Of a stretch of 64,000 bases of DNA, positions 1 to 7,825 are shown piece after piece (position 1 is the first letter of the stretch; each line of letters starts with the position of its first letter). Origin of the DNA: Deltaproteobacteria bacterium (GTDB lineage Bacteria; Myxococcota_A; Polyangia; Nannocystales; Nannocystaceae); contig JADJEE010000002.1 of assembly GCA_016709225.1 (NCBI GenBank), positions 2,108,001 to 2,172,000 on the forward strand, in the 5' to 3' direction. The notes under the pieces were generated by a model. The model was given only the letters and a program-made list of their open reading frames with translations. It was not told where the DNA came from and made no database searches. The translations under genes were made by a program, and so were the position numbers.

Positions 1-1
1 C

Positions 2-718
2 GCGTGCAGCGACGGCGACTGCGCGGCGACCGAGCGCGAGCTGCTGATGCACGTCCGCGACACGCTGGAGATCGACGCGACCCAGGACGCTCACCTGTCG
101 CGGCTGTTCTTGCCCTCGCATCAGCAGCCGGGCCCGTCGACGACGCCGATGCTCGACGGGATGGCGCGCAAGGACGAGGTCGAGGCCGCGACCCGCAAGT
201 GCGCGATCGTGTCGGCGCTCCTCGGGGCTTTCCCGCTACCGGGCGTTTCGATCGCGACCGACCTGATGATCGCCGCGCTGCAGGTCGCGCTCGCGCGGGA
301 CATCGGCGCGCTGTGGGGCCAGGCCATGGACACCGCGCAGGCCAAGGGCGTGCTCGCGGGCTTCGGTGTGGGCACGGGCGCTCGCATCGCGCTGTCGAAC
401 CTGCTCAAGGTGTTTCCCGGCTGGGGCTCGGCCTTCGGCGCCGCATCGGCCTACGCGTCCTCGTACGCCGTCGGCCGCGTGATGAACACCTACTTCGAGG
501 AGGGCCGTGGCCTCGACGCGCGCGAGCTCGCCGCGCGCTACAAGGCCGCCAAGCAGGACGCCAAGCAGGCCTACGCCTCCGACAAGGACGCCATCGCGCG
601 CGCCGAGACCACGCACAAGGACGAGATCGCGGCGCTCGAGCACCAGCTCTCGGTCGGTGAGATCGACCAGGCGACCTTCGAGACGCGCCTCGCCGCACTG
701 GTCGCGACACCGGCGTAG
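2..718 (+). CDS. DUF697-type protein with TerB-like N-terminal end (5' partial)
   Basis: The open frame runs in from the left window edge, so the true start lies upstream; 238 residues are visible. The first stretch (a Cys-Ser-Asp-Gly segment, then 'ATERELL') resembles the last helices of a TerB-type tellurite-resistance domain. It is followed by a hydrophobic block with 'GAFPLPGVSIATD' and 'ALQVALARDIGALWG', which I recognise as the DUF697 pattern: two glycine-rich amphipathic or membrane helices around a Pro-Leu-Pro turn. The C-terminal quarter is charged and helical (Lys/Ala/Asp/Glu-rich), probably a coiled coil. DUF697 proteins are usually membrane-associated and of unclear role, sometimes linked to stress. 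The internal ATG at 47 would cut the TerB-like part, so I do not favour it. Confidence 0.7.
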   Translation, partial: ACSDGDCAATERELLMHVRDTLEIDATQDAHLSRLFLPSHQQPGPSTTPMLDGMARKDEVEAATRKCAIVSALLGAFPLPGVSIATDLMIAALQVALARDIGALWGQAMDTAQAKGVLAGFGVGTGARIALSNLLKVFPGWGSAFGAASAYASSYAVGRVMNTYFEEGRGLDARELAARYKAAKQDAKQAYASDKDAIARAETTHKDEIAALEHQLSVGEIDQATFETRLAALVATPA

Positions 719-833
719 CTCGTCGTCCACGTCCTCACCAGCCCGGCCAGCACAGCACCTCGAAGGGCCGGGCTGCGGCCGCAGCGGCCCATCGCGATCT
801 CGATTGCCCTCAAGGTGGCTCGTTGTCGGATCG

Positions 834-1538
834 ATGTCGTACCTGGTGGACGCCATCCGAGCATCGATGAGAATCCTGCACGCGCAGGCACGACCCACGG
901 CAACCGAGCTGGAGGCCGCCGCGCGCGACACCGCCGACCGCAGGCCCCCCGAGATCACGTCGGTTGCGGGACACCCGGCGCGGGCGGGTCCGTCCGCGGT
1001 CGCGCCGGCGCCTTCGTCGTCGCAGCCCGACCCGCGCGAAGGGGAGTCCCGCCACGGACATGGCGGTGGTGCGCGCGCGAGTTCCCGCGACGACGACACG
1101 GCGCGCCTGCGCGAGCTCTGGCGCCGCGACATGGCGGTGCGGGCCGAGTCGGCACGGGATGAACCCGACGGCTCGATGCCGGAGATCCCGGCGTACATCT
1201 ACGATCTCGGCCCCGACGGTCGGCCCTATGCGGCCGAGGTGCCGCAGACCGCCCGCGAACCGCAGCAGGACGACACCGAGCGCGAGGACGACGCGCCGAC
1301 GACGACGACGCGCCGCACCGACGATGCGTCACCGACCGCCGCGCGAGCGTCCACCTCGACGCCGCTCGATCGCGGTGACGCGAGCAAGCCGGAGGCCCGG
1401 GCCGCATCACCGCCGACGCGCGACGCCACCTCGGCCGACACCGCCGGGGATCGAGACGCCGACGTTCGTCGGCACGAGCTCGAGCAGGCCTACCACCCGC
1501 CGGCGAGCACGAGCTCGCACTTCGACCTGGTGGCTTGA
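834..1538 (+). CDS. Hypothetical hydrophilic, low-complexity protein
   Basis: A 234-residue protein starting at the ATG that begins 'MSYLVDAIRASMRIL'. The same frame is open further upstream, but there it is an Arg/Ser/Pro-rich shadow of the preceding gene, so I start at 834. After a short amphipathic N-terminus the protein is highly polar and disordered-looking (Ala, Asp, Arg, Thr, Pro). It contains one conserved-looking segment, 'PAYIYDLGPDGRPYAAEVP', around the middle. 'GPDGRPYA' is also seen at the head of SprA-family putative metalloproteases, but I see no HExxH-type motif here, so I assign no function. It lies about 115 bp after the DUF697-type gene on the same strand and could share its transcript. 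Confidence 0.5.
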   Translation: MSYLVDAIRASMRILHAQARPTATELEAAARDTADRRPPEITSVAGHPARAGPSAVAPAPSSSQPDPREGESRHGHGGGARASSRDDDTARLRELWRRDMAVRAESARDEPDGSMPEIPAYIYDLGPDGRPYAAEVPQTAREPQQDDTEREDDAPTTTTRRTDDASPTAARASTSTPLDRGDASKPEARAASPPTRDATSADTAGDRDADVRRHELEQAYHPPASTSSHFDLVA

Positions 1539-1597
1539 TACGCGCGGGATCGAGGCGTCGCCGGCCGGAGGCGCCTCGGTCTTCGCGCATCCGCGGG

Positions 1598-2758
1598 TCA
1601 CGGCACCGCGACGCGGCGCCACTTCACGCGGGTCTGGTTGAAGTGACCGCGCACGTTGGGATCGTGCTCGAGATCCTGCTCGCGGCCGTCGACATCCCGC
1701 GCGCGCGAGGCCACCAGGTACTCACCGCTGGCCGGCGCGGCCCAGCGCCACGACCACACCGTCCACGCGTGCGTGCGGGCATCCGCCGGCAGCGGCGCGT
1801 CGGGGAAGTAGCCCTCGGGCGACTCGATCTGCGCGCGGTGCCAGCTCTTGCCACCGTCGACGCTGACGTCCACGTGCTCGATCGGACGCCCGCCGCCCCA
1901 CGCCCAGCCGGTCAGGCGCCAGCCGTCGCCGTCACGCTGGCAGCGGGTGACCATCGACTTGAGACCGATCCAACGCGCCTGCACGCGGACCCACCGACCA
2001 TCGCGCAGCTCATGGTTGGTGAACACCCAGCGGTTGTGGATGCCCATGTGCGGCGCGGTCTTGCCCTCGATGTGCCCTAGCCACTTCACGTGCGACATCG
2101 AGTAGATGCCGGGCACCACCAGCCGCAGCGGGAAGCCACGCGGCCGCGGCAGCGGCTCGCCGTTCATCGTCACCGCGAGCAACGCATCCGCCGTGCGCAG
2201 CTCGTCGACCGACAGGCCGTAGTGATAGCCCTTGCGCACCAGCGGAATCGGGTCGAGGCCGTGGAACGCGAAGTGGGTCGATTCACCCACGCCGCCGCAC
2301 GCGTCGAGCAGCGTGCGCAACGAAGGTCCCGCCCAACGCGCCTGCCCGAGCAGCCCCGCCGAGCCCATGACGTGGTTGCCGTTGCCGGCGCACTCCATCA
2401 CGCACAGCCGCTCCTCGAAGGGCAACGCGCGCACCTCGTCGAGCGTGAACTCGCGGGGACGCGCGACCCCGGTCACCCGCAGGCGCCAGCTCTGCGCGTC
2501 GACTCGCGGATGGCGGTGCCGGTCCCTGCGAAAGTAGCCCTCGACCGGCGTCAGCGGCCCCGACATGGTCTGGGTCCGCTGTTCGATCATGCTGATCATG
2601 CGGAACGCGAACGGCTGCAGCAGGCGCCCCAACCACCGCGCCATGCCCTCGACCGGTCGCAGCTCCAGCTCTTCGGGCACGGTCGCGAGCGCCGTGGTCG
2701 GGGCCACCGTCGCCAGGGCCGGCAGACTCGATGCGGGCGGTCGAACGCGATCCGTCAT
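1598..2758 (-). CDS. Sulfite-oxidase-family molybdopterin-dependent oxidoreductase
   Basis: A 386-residue protein of the sulfite oxidase fold. Residues about 80-265 form the oxidoreductase molybdopterin-binding domain with 'VMECAGNGNH', where Cys-123 is the expected thiolate ligand of the molybdenum. The later 'YHYGLSVDEL' and 'GFPLRLVVPG' segments are also typical. Residues about 275-386 look like the Ig-like Mo-cofactor dimerisation domain ('GWAWGGGRPIEHVDVSVDGG'). No clear signal peptide is visible, although the first 45 residues are an Ala/Pro/Leu-rich tail unlike the core. The ATG at 2758 is preceded by GAGGAAG and gives 31 residues fewer than the longest frame. The substrate (sulfite or another sulfur or nitrogen oxide) cannot be told from sequence. 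It is divergent from the cytochrome c lipoprotein 176 bp away, which could accept its electrons; that link is inference. Confidence 0.9.
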   Translation of the reverse strand: MTDRVRPPASSLPALATVAPTTALATVPEELELRPVEGMARWLGRLLQPFAFRMISMIEQRTQTMSGPLTPVEGYFRRDRHRHPRVDAQSWRLRVTGVARPREFTLDEVRALPFEERLCVMECAGNGNHVMGSAGLLGQARWAGPSLRTLLDACGGVGESTHFAFHGLDPIPLVRKGYHYGLSVDELRTADALLAVTMNGEPLPRPRGFPLRLVVPGIYSMSHVKWLGHIEGKTAPHMGIHNRWVFTNHELRDGRWVRVQARWIGLKSMVTRCQRDGDGWRLTGWAWGGGRPIEHVDVSVDGGKSWHRAQIESPEGYFPDAPLPADARTHAWTVWSWRWAAPASGEYLVASRARDVDGREQDLEHDPNVRGHFNQTRVKWRRVAVP

Positions 2759-2877
2759 GGCTTCCTCGGCGCATGGTGGCAAACCCCTGACGACCTGACC
2801 AGTGCGACCGCGCCGCCCTTGCGCCGCGGAGTTTGCGGCTCCGTCGAGCACGGCCGCGCGGAAGAACCGTCCGGCGC

Positions 2878-2905
2878 TTGCCGCGTTCTCAGATTAAGGT
2901 AGCGT
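2878..2905 (+). promoter_or_regulatory. Putative sigma70-type promoter of the cytochrome c lipoprotein
   Basis: TTGCCG at 2878-2883 and TAGCGT at 2900-2905 are separated by 16 bp. They lie about 30 bp upstream of the GTG start at 2935, which has its own AAGGAG ribosome site. This is one of the better -35/-10 pairs in the window, but it rests on pattern only. Confidence 0.45.
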
Positions 2906-2934
2906 CCCGCACCCCTTCGAAGGAGATCGCGACC

Positions 2935-3612
2935 GTGCATCTGCGAACGTTCTCGACCGCTTGCTTGCTGCTGTGCCTCGGCGTCGTTGCGCCGGCCTGT
3001 GACGACACCAAGACGGACGCCAAGGCCAAGGCCGACGACAAGAAGACCGACGACAAGAAGACCGACGACAAGAAGACCGACGCAAAGGTCGAGGACGCAA
3101 AGGTCGACGAGAAGAAGGCCGACGACGCAAAGGTCGACGATGCCAAGGTCGACGACGCAAAGGCCGACGACGCAAAGGCCGACGACGCAAAGGCCGACGA
3201 CGCAAAGGTCGACGACGCAAAGGTCGACGAGAAGAAGGCCGAGGACCCGAAGGTCGACGAGAAGAAGGCCGACCCCAAGAAGACCGACGACAAGAAGACG
3301 CCCCCGAAGGATCCGCCCAAGCCCGATGACGCCAAGGCCGACCCCGGTCCGGGCGTCGACGGCAAGGCGCTCTACGGCACGAAGTGCAAGAACTGCCACG
3401 GCGTCACCGGCGACGGCAAGACGAAGATCGGCGAGGAGAACGACATCGAGGATTGGACCGCGGCGGGCTGGAAGGCCAAGTGGACCGAGGCCAAGGTGAT
3501 CGACATCGTGACCAACGGGAAGTCGGGCACGAAGATGAAGCCGTTCAAGGACAAGCTGAGCGCGGACGAGATCGCTGCGGTCTCGAAGTACTCGCGTTCG
3601 CTCGGCAAGTGA
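2935..3612 (+). CDS. Lipoprotein cytochrome c with Lys/Asp/Ala repeat linker
   Basis: A 225-residue exported class-I-like monohaem cytochrome. The GTG at 2935 follows AAGGAG at good spacing and opens a lipoprotein signal ending in 'VVAPAC' (Cys-22), so the protein should be membrane-anchored in the periplasm or on the outer membrane. Residues about 26-135 are a repetitive linker of KTD, DDK and AKVDD units. The C-terminal 90 residues hold the haem site Cys-151/Cys-154/His-155 ('CKNCH') and a probable axial Met-201 in 'SGTKMKPFKD'. Such domains shuttle electrons to oxidases or from dehydrogenases. The neighbouring divergent sulfite-oxidase-like enzyme is a possible donor (inference). The linker would hold the haem domain away from the membrane. 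Confidence 0.9.
   Translation: MHLRTFSTACLLLCLGVVAPACDDTKTDAKAKADDKKTDDKKTDDKKTDAKVEDAKVDEKKADDAKVDDAKVDDAKADDAKADDAKADDAKVDDAKVDEKKAEDPKVDEKKADPKKTDDKKTPPKDPPKPDDAKADPGPGVDGKALYGTKCKNCHGVTGDGKTKIGEENDIEDWTAAGWKAKWTEAKVIDIVTNGKSGTKMKPFKDKLSADEIAAVSKYSRSLGK
3010..3330 (+). repeat. In-frame Lys/Asp/Ala codon repeats
   Basis: Short degenerate repeats such as GACGACAAGAAGACC and GACGACGCAAAGGTC recur many times inside the cytochrome lipoprotein gene and encode KTDDK and AKVDD units. Near-identical units side by side make this tract prone to slippage and length variation. A related but less regular KTD/ADAK linker occurs in the serpin lipoprotein at 53.4 kb. Confidence 0.85.
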
Positions 3613-3667
3613 CCCGTCGCGCGTGCGGCTCGCCGCCGTTGCTCGGCGTCGCGAGCCGCGTGCCCGG

Positions 3668-4399
3668 TCACTTCGGCGCGTCGGGCCGGGAGCCCGAAGG
3701 CGCATCCGCCTCCTCGCCCAGGCGCAGCGAGACCATGAACTGGTCGCGGCCGCCCTCTGGCGGCGGCGGGAAGCTCAGCGAGTAGGCGCTCTCGCGCATG
3801 CACTCGACCAGCTCCGGATCCCACGGCTGGCCGCCGGGCTGGGTCGATGTCGGTGGCACCTCGATGGTGTCGACCACAGCGCCGAGGTCGGGGTCGGCGA
3901 GCACGTCGAACTCGATCTCGAACATGCCGGCGAGGCCCGGTTGCCGCTCCTGCGCCGTGGCGAAGCACTCGTCGGCCAGCGGGATGAAGTCCTCGTGCAG
4001 CAGACGCGCGAGGTCATCGCGACCACCGATGCGATCGGCGAGCGGCGGCCCGTCGTCGTCGTCGTCCGCCCGCGTGTGCCCCCGGGCTTCGCCGCCGGCG
4101 CGCGCCGCCTGACGCTCGACGATGCGACGGCGCAGCTCGTCGCGGCGGGCACGATCGCGAGCGCGGCGGAGCTCGGGCTCGGACCCGGGTCGCAGTGCCG
4201 ATACGGCGTCCGCCCCGGACGGCAGCGGAGTCGGCAGCGGCGGGACCACCACAGGTGGCAGCGACTCGTTCGCGTCGACCTGGGAACGCGCAACCCCCAG
4301 CGGCGTGGTCGGCAACGGATCGCGATCGAGGATCACGAACGACGCCGCACCGAGCAGCGCGCACGCGAGAGCGACCAGGACGATCCTCGACCGACGCAT
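3668..4399 (-). CDS. Membrane-anchored protein with AgmX/TonB-C-like C-terminus
   Basis: A 243-residue protein with one N-terminal membrane segment (residues about 6-23), then a Pro/Val-rich stretch and a strongly charged Arg/Glu/Asp helix (about 75-120). The C-terminal ~110 residues read as an alpha/beta unit: 'GMFEIEFDVLADPDLGAVVD', a later Cys in 'ELVECMRESAYSLSFPPPP', then a final strand. A Cys before an aromatic-Pro-Pro motif and a Gly-x-x-G-x-V strand pattern are features I associate with the AgmX/PglI C-terminal domain of myxobacterial gliding and adventurous-motility proteins and with TonB-C-like folds. The similarity is suggestive only. It is convergent with the cytochrome gene and divergent from the small membrane protein at 4465. 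Confidence 0.65.
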   Translation of the reverse strand: MRRSRIVLVALACALLGAASFVILDRDPLPTTPLGVARSQVDANESLPPVVVPPLPTPLPSGADAVSALRPGSEPELRRARDRARRDELRRRIVERQAARAGGEARGHTRADDDDDGPPLADRIGGRDDLARLLHEDFIPLADECFATAQERQPGLAGMFEIEFDVLADPDLGAVVDTIEVPPTSTQPGGQPWDPELVECMRESAYSLSFPPPPEGGRDQFMVSLRLGEEADAPSGSRPDAPK

Positions 4400-4464
4400 G
4401 CTCCGAGGTCTACCACCACGGCGGCGCCGAGCTGACGCCAGCCGGATTCTGCTACCGTGGTCGC

Positions 4465-4863
4465 ATGCCGATGTCCTACCGCGACCGTGGCCGTGCGATC
4501 ACGATGGCCCTGGTGTTCTTCGGTGCGGCGGTGGTCACTGCGGCCTCGATGCGCGCGGCCGAAGGTCGCATGTGGCTGCCACTGCTCGCGCTCGCCAGCA
4601 TCACAGTGGTCGCCGCCGCGCTCGAGGTGATGTCGATCCGCCGCGGCGCCGCGCGAGCGACGGTCGGCGCGTGGCTACCGGCCGCGCTCGGCATCGGCGC
4701 GGCGGCGCGGGTCGTGACCACGCAGGGTCCACGCGGACCGGACTCGGGTGTGGCCGACTCGATCACGCTCGCCGCGGTGGTGGTGGCCGCGATCGTGCTC
4801 GCGGTCGTCGTCAATGCGGCGGCCAGCCTGGCGCAGCGCGGCCGAGCGCAGCAACGGCCCTGA
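4465..4863 (+). CDS. Small integral membrane protein, hypothetical
   Basis: 132 residues, beginning 'MPMSYRDRGRAITMALVFF'. Four hydrophobic segments span roughly residues 12-32, 36-55, 64-82 and 98-120, leaving short Arg-containing loops, so the protein is nearly all membrane. I recognise no family. A TACCGT box at 4453-4458 lies directly upstream, suggesting a very short leader. It is the first of three same-strand genes that lead to the HTTM-like protein. Confidence 0.6.
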   Translation: MPMSYRDRGRAITMALVFFGAAVVTAASMRAAEGRMWLPLLALASITVVAAALEVMSIRRGAARATVGAWLPAALGIGAAARVVTTQGPRGPDSGVADSITLAAVVVAAIVLAVVVNAAASLAQRGRAQQRP

Positions 4864-4891
4864 TACACTCGACGACGCCCCGCGCTCCCCC

Positions 4892-5353
4892 TTGCGTACG
4901 CCAGCGAAACCACCCCGCGGCACGACGCCACGGTTCGCCGCGGGCCTCGTGTTCGCGGCCTACCTGCTGGCCGCCCGCGGCATCGGCAACTGCTACCCGG
5001 TCTCGGTGTTCGACATGTACCAGGGCCGCGGGGACGAGACCGCCGCACGCGTGATGGTGCGCGACGTCGGTGGCGCGGTGCTCGAGCTCGAGGAGTTCGA
5101 GGACTACAGCTGCTTCCCGCGCCTGCCGATGATCACCGAGGTCAAGCGCTACTGCCCGGCGGCACATCAGCCGCTCGACTACGTCACGCGCGATCAGCAA
5201 CAGCTGCTCGAGCGGCGCATCACGGCGACGCCGCACGCGGACGGCGAAGAGGTCGCCATCGTGTCGCGGGCGTTCTTTCTCGCCGAGCAGCCGTTGGTCA
5301 CGCAGGACTGCGTGATCGCGCGCTGCACCGCGAAAAGGCGGAGCCCGCCATGA
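4892..5353 (+). CDS. Membrane-anchored hypothetical protein with Cys pairs
   Basis: No ATG opens this frame at a sensible place. The TTG at 4892 gives 153 residues with an N-terminal membrane or signal segment ('FAAGLVFAAYLLAARGIG') and an exported domain with several Cys residues ('GNCYPVSV', 'DYSCFPRL', 'KRYCPAA', 'QDCVIARC'), consistent with periplasmic disulfides. The stop codon overlaps the ATG of the next gene (ATGA at 5350-5353), so the two are translationally coupled. I recognise no family. The invariable pairing with an HTTM-like protein would be worth testing as a substrate or partner relation. A TACACT box lies 23 bp upstream of the proposed start. Confidence 0.6.
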   Translation: MRTPAKPPRGTTPRFAAGLVFAAYLLAARGIGNCYPVSVFDMYQGRGDETAARVMVRDVGGAVLELEEFEDYSCFPRLPMITEVKRYCPAAHQPLDYVTRDQQQLLERRITATPHADGEEVAIVSRAFFLAEQPLVTQDCVIARCTAKRRSPP

Positions 5354-6279
5354 ACGGCGCGAGCTCGTGGTGGGACGGCTACGACCGCACGCCGCTGCGG
5401 ATCGGCATCTGCGTCATCGTCGCGCTCCAGTGGTTGCTCGAGACCACCCAGCTGGCCGCACAGTCGCGCGACCTCGCCCACTACCGCAGCGGCGGCATGC
5501 TGGCGCAGACGATGGTGCGGATTCCCGGCGCGGCCTGGCTGCTGCTGGCGCTGGCGTGCGTGGGACTCGTGGCGATCGCCCGCGACCGTCGGCCGGTGCA
5601 GTGGGGCGCGTCGACCCTGGCCGTGCTCGCGCTCGCCAGCGCCTGGCAGACGCAGGTGTTCGGCTCGCCCTCGCGCAATGCGTTCTTCCCCGGCGCGGTG
5701 CTCCTGGGCTGGACGCTCGGCCAGGCCTGGGCCGGCGAGCGCGGCACGCAGCCCCGCGCGGTACGAGAGCGCTTCGCCGAGTGGGGCGCGCTGGCGTGCC
5801 TCGCCGCTGCGTACGTGGGATCATGCGCGAGCAAGCTCATCGCCACCGCGGGCGGCTGGGCGAGCGGCACGCAGGTGCGCGCGTTGGTGGTGCGGCAGCA
5901 GGCGGTGGCCGACTGGGGCTGGCTGCTGCAGCTGCGCGCCGCGGTGGTGGAGTCACCCGCGCTCGGCAGCGCAGCCGCGATCACCACGCTGGTGATCGAG
6001 GGCGGCGGCGTGCTGCTGCTGCTCGGCCCCCGCCTTCGCACCGCATGGGCGCTCGCAATCATCGGGCTCCACACCGCGATCCTGGCGTTGTGCACGATGC
6101 CGTACCTCGAGCCGATGTTGCTGCTGGGCCTGCTGGCGTTGCCGTGGCCGCGGCTGCTGCGGCGCGCCCGCGTGCCGGCGACCCACGACCCGGTACCGTG
6201 GCCACCGCGAACGCTCGCGGCGTTGATCACCGGCGTCGTGCTGGCGTGGTGGCTGGCGCCGCTGGGTTGGCGCGGCTAG
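5350..6279 (+). CDS. HTTM-like multi-pass membrane protein
   Basis: A 309-residue protein with seven to eight predicted membrane helices. The opening 'DRTPLRIGICVIVALQWLL' and the 'CASKLIATAGGWASGTQVR' region look like the HTTM / vitamin-K-dependent gamma-carboxylase-like fold: conserved Arg/Ser start, aromatic-Gly loops, and a Gly-rich segment near the fifth helix. I do not see the full carboxylase active-site Lys/His set, so an enzymatic role is not shown. The start overlaps the upstream stop (ATGA), indicating coupling to the Cys-containing membrane-anchored protein. The TAG stop at 6277 lies within a short copy of the adjacent insertion element's end sequence, so the present C-terminus may have been set by a transposon scar. 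Confidence 0.7.
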   Translation: MNGASSWWDGYDRTPLRIGICVIVALQWLLETTQLAAQSRDLAHYRSGGMLAQTMVRIPGAAWLLLALACVGLVAIARDRRPVQWGASTLAVLALASAWQTQVFGSPSRNAFFPGAVLLGWTLGQAWAGERGTQPRAVRERFAEWGALACLAAAYVGSCASKLIATAGGWASGTQVRALVVRQQAVADWGWLLQLRAAVVESPALGSAAAITTLVIEGGGVLLLLGPRLRTAWALAIIGLHTAILALCTMPYLEPMLLLGLLALPWPRLLRRARVPATHDPVPWPPRTLAALITGVVLAWWLAPLGWRG

Positions 6280-6320
6280 TACCTCGATACTAGTACCTCG
6301 ACACAGCGATAGTGATGGGT

Positions 6321-7459
6321 TCACGCGGCGGCCGGCAACGGCGTGTCGAAGAGCGGCTTCGGGTAGGCGTGGCCAAGCTTCCGCCGTGCGTCGTCGACTC
6401 GGAACATCCAGTTGATGCGATGGCCGTCGCGGTTGCGTGCGGCGGACCACGCGTCGACGTGGACTTCGAGCATCGCGCGGTCGGGAATGCGCCGGTCGAG
6501 GCACTGCCCGCTGAGCACGCCGATCTCGATCTCGACCATGTTGAGCCAGCTCGCATGCTTGGGTGTGTGATGGAACTCGAGCCGTCGAAGGATGCGGCGG
6601 GCTTCCGGGGCGGGGAAGGCGTCGTACAGGTTCTTCGCGCGGTGCGTGCTCAGATTGTCGAGTACGACGCGGATGACGTCGGCGTTCGGGTAGTGAACGT
6701 CAACGAGGTCGCGCATGCACTCGGCGAAGTCGATGCTCGTGCGCTGGTCGGTAACCTTGGCGTGTCGCCATGGTCGATGCGCGTCGACCATGACGAAGAT
6801 GTTGACGGTTCCGTTGCGTGTGTACTCGTAGTCGATGCGCGCGGGTTGGCCCGGCTTCGCTCGGACGGACGCACGTGTCTCGCCAATCAACTGGTACGGC
6901 TTCTCGTCGAAGGAGACGACCGGCCGCTTCCGGATCGGGCGTCTCAGCGTAGAGGTCGAGCACGTCCTCCATACGCTCGACGAACTCGGCATCGACACAC
7001 GGGATGCACCACATCTTCTTCTGCCAGGGCTTGAGATCGTTCTCGGAGAGCCTCCGCCGGACAGTTTCGCGAGAGATGCTGTCGTGGTCGACGAGTTGCA
7101 CGACCTCGCCCGCGAGAAGCTCGAGGGTCCAGCACTTGCGACCGGTTGGCGGCTTCGAGCATGCCAGCGCGATGAGGACGGCTTCCTCGCGTCCTGAGAG
7201 TTTCCGCTCCGGCCTGGGCCGAGCACGATCGCTGAGCGCTGCATCGAGTCCTTCCTCGACGAACCGCTTCTTCACTCGGTAGATCGTCGCCGTGCCGCAA
7301 CCGAGCACTTGCGCGGTCTCCTCATCCGAGAGACCTCGATCACACGCGAGCAGGATCTGCGCACGCGTGCTTGCGCGTTCGCTCAGTGCCTCGACCGAGC
7401 CGTTCTCGAAGACCTTCGCGCTCGTCTTCGGTCAGCTCTACGATGTAGCGGACGTTCAT
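6321..7459 (-). pseudogene. IS630-family transposase, two frameshifts
   Basis: Reads as an IS630 transposase from the ATG at 7459 ('MNVRYIVELTEDEREGL') to the stop at 6321, but in three frames. The first switch falls near 7400, before 'SERASTRAQILLACDRGLS'. The second falls near 6940, between 'LDLYAETPDP' and 'RPVVSFDEKPYQ'. Both need a +1 shift. The helix-turn-helix part ('GCGTATIYRVKKRFVEEG'), the linker, and the DDE catalytic core are all present: 'SFDEKPY' (first Asp), 'VLDNLSTH' (second Asp) and 'PKHASWLNMVEIE' (Glu). Some IS630 elements use programmed frameshifting, but two +1 shifts in one gene plus a third break in the passenger argue for decay or sequencing indels. Confidence 0.85.
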
Positions 7460-7510
7460 CGGACCTCCGGCTCCGCGGAGCCACACGTCTCAGATCACAT
7501 CCGAGATCCC

Positions 7511-7761
7511 ATGTCGATCCCCGCCGACGCCGCATTCACCGACAAGCAAGGCCAGTACCTCGCCTTCATCTACCTCTACACCAAGCTCCATCGCCGGCCC
7601 CCCGCAGAGGCCGACATGCAGGAGTACTTCGAGGTCACGCCCCGGTCGTGCACTCGATGGTCGTCACCCTCGAGAAGCGCGGCCTGATTCGACGTGAACC
7701 CGGCCGCGCTCGAACCATCGAGATCCTCGTGCCGCCTGCGCAGCTCCCAGAGCTGCGTTAA
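7511..7761 (+). pseudogene. LexA/MarR-like winged-helix passenger gene, frameshifted
   Basis: An ATG at 7511 opens 'MSIPADAAFTDKQGQYLAFI' and 'LHRRPPAEADMQEYFEVTP'. The reading then continues in another frame as 'HSMVVTLEKRGLIRREPG' to the TAA at 7759-7761. Joined, this is an ~83-residue winged-helix domain resembling the N-terminal DNA-binding part of LexA (first helices, 'P...EMQEYF', a recognition helix, then a 'LEKRGLI' wing). The break falls at a run of C residues near 7640. The gene lies between the transposase and the right inverted repeat, so it travels with the element. A small LexA-like HTH as an IS630 passenger is something I recall from other genomes, but I cannot cite a case. Confidence 0.65.
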
Positions 7762-7825
7762 CCGCGCCTCAATCGATCACTATCCCTGTGTCGAGGTACT
7801 AGCTGCGTGCGGCCAGCACGGTGCT

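Larger units (their letters stand above)
6293..7799. mobile_element. IS630-type insertion element, decayed, with passenger gene
   Basis: Inverted ends match over about 25 bp: GTACCTCGACACAG from 6293 on the left and its complement ending at 7799 on the right, with one mismatch, each flanked by TA (6291-6292 and 7800-7801). TA target duplication is the hallmark of the IS630/Tc1-mariner group. Inside are a leftward transposase broken into three frames and a rightward small regulator broken into two. A second, shorter copy of the left end (CTAGTACCTCGA, 6276-6287) lies just outside the element. Confidence 0.85.

Noticed and set aside
1150..1250. SprA-type metalloprotease for the 834 gene, based on 'GPDGRPYA'
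   Set aside because: Only one short motif matches and there is no HExxH or other metal site.
5350..6279. Vitamin-K-dependent carboxylase activity
   Set aside because: The fold resembles HTTM proteins but the catalytic residues are not all visible.
7370..7410. Programmed frameshift in the IS630 transposase
   Set aside because: Considered because some IS630 elements use it, but two +1 shifts without a clear slippery site, plus a third break in the passenger gene, fit decay better.
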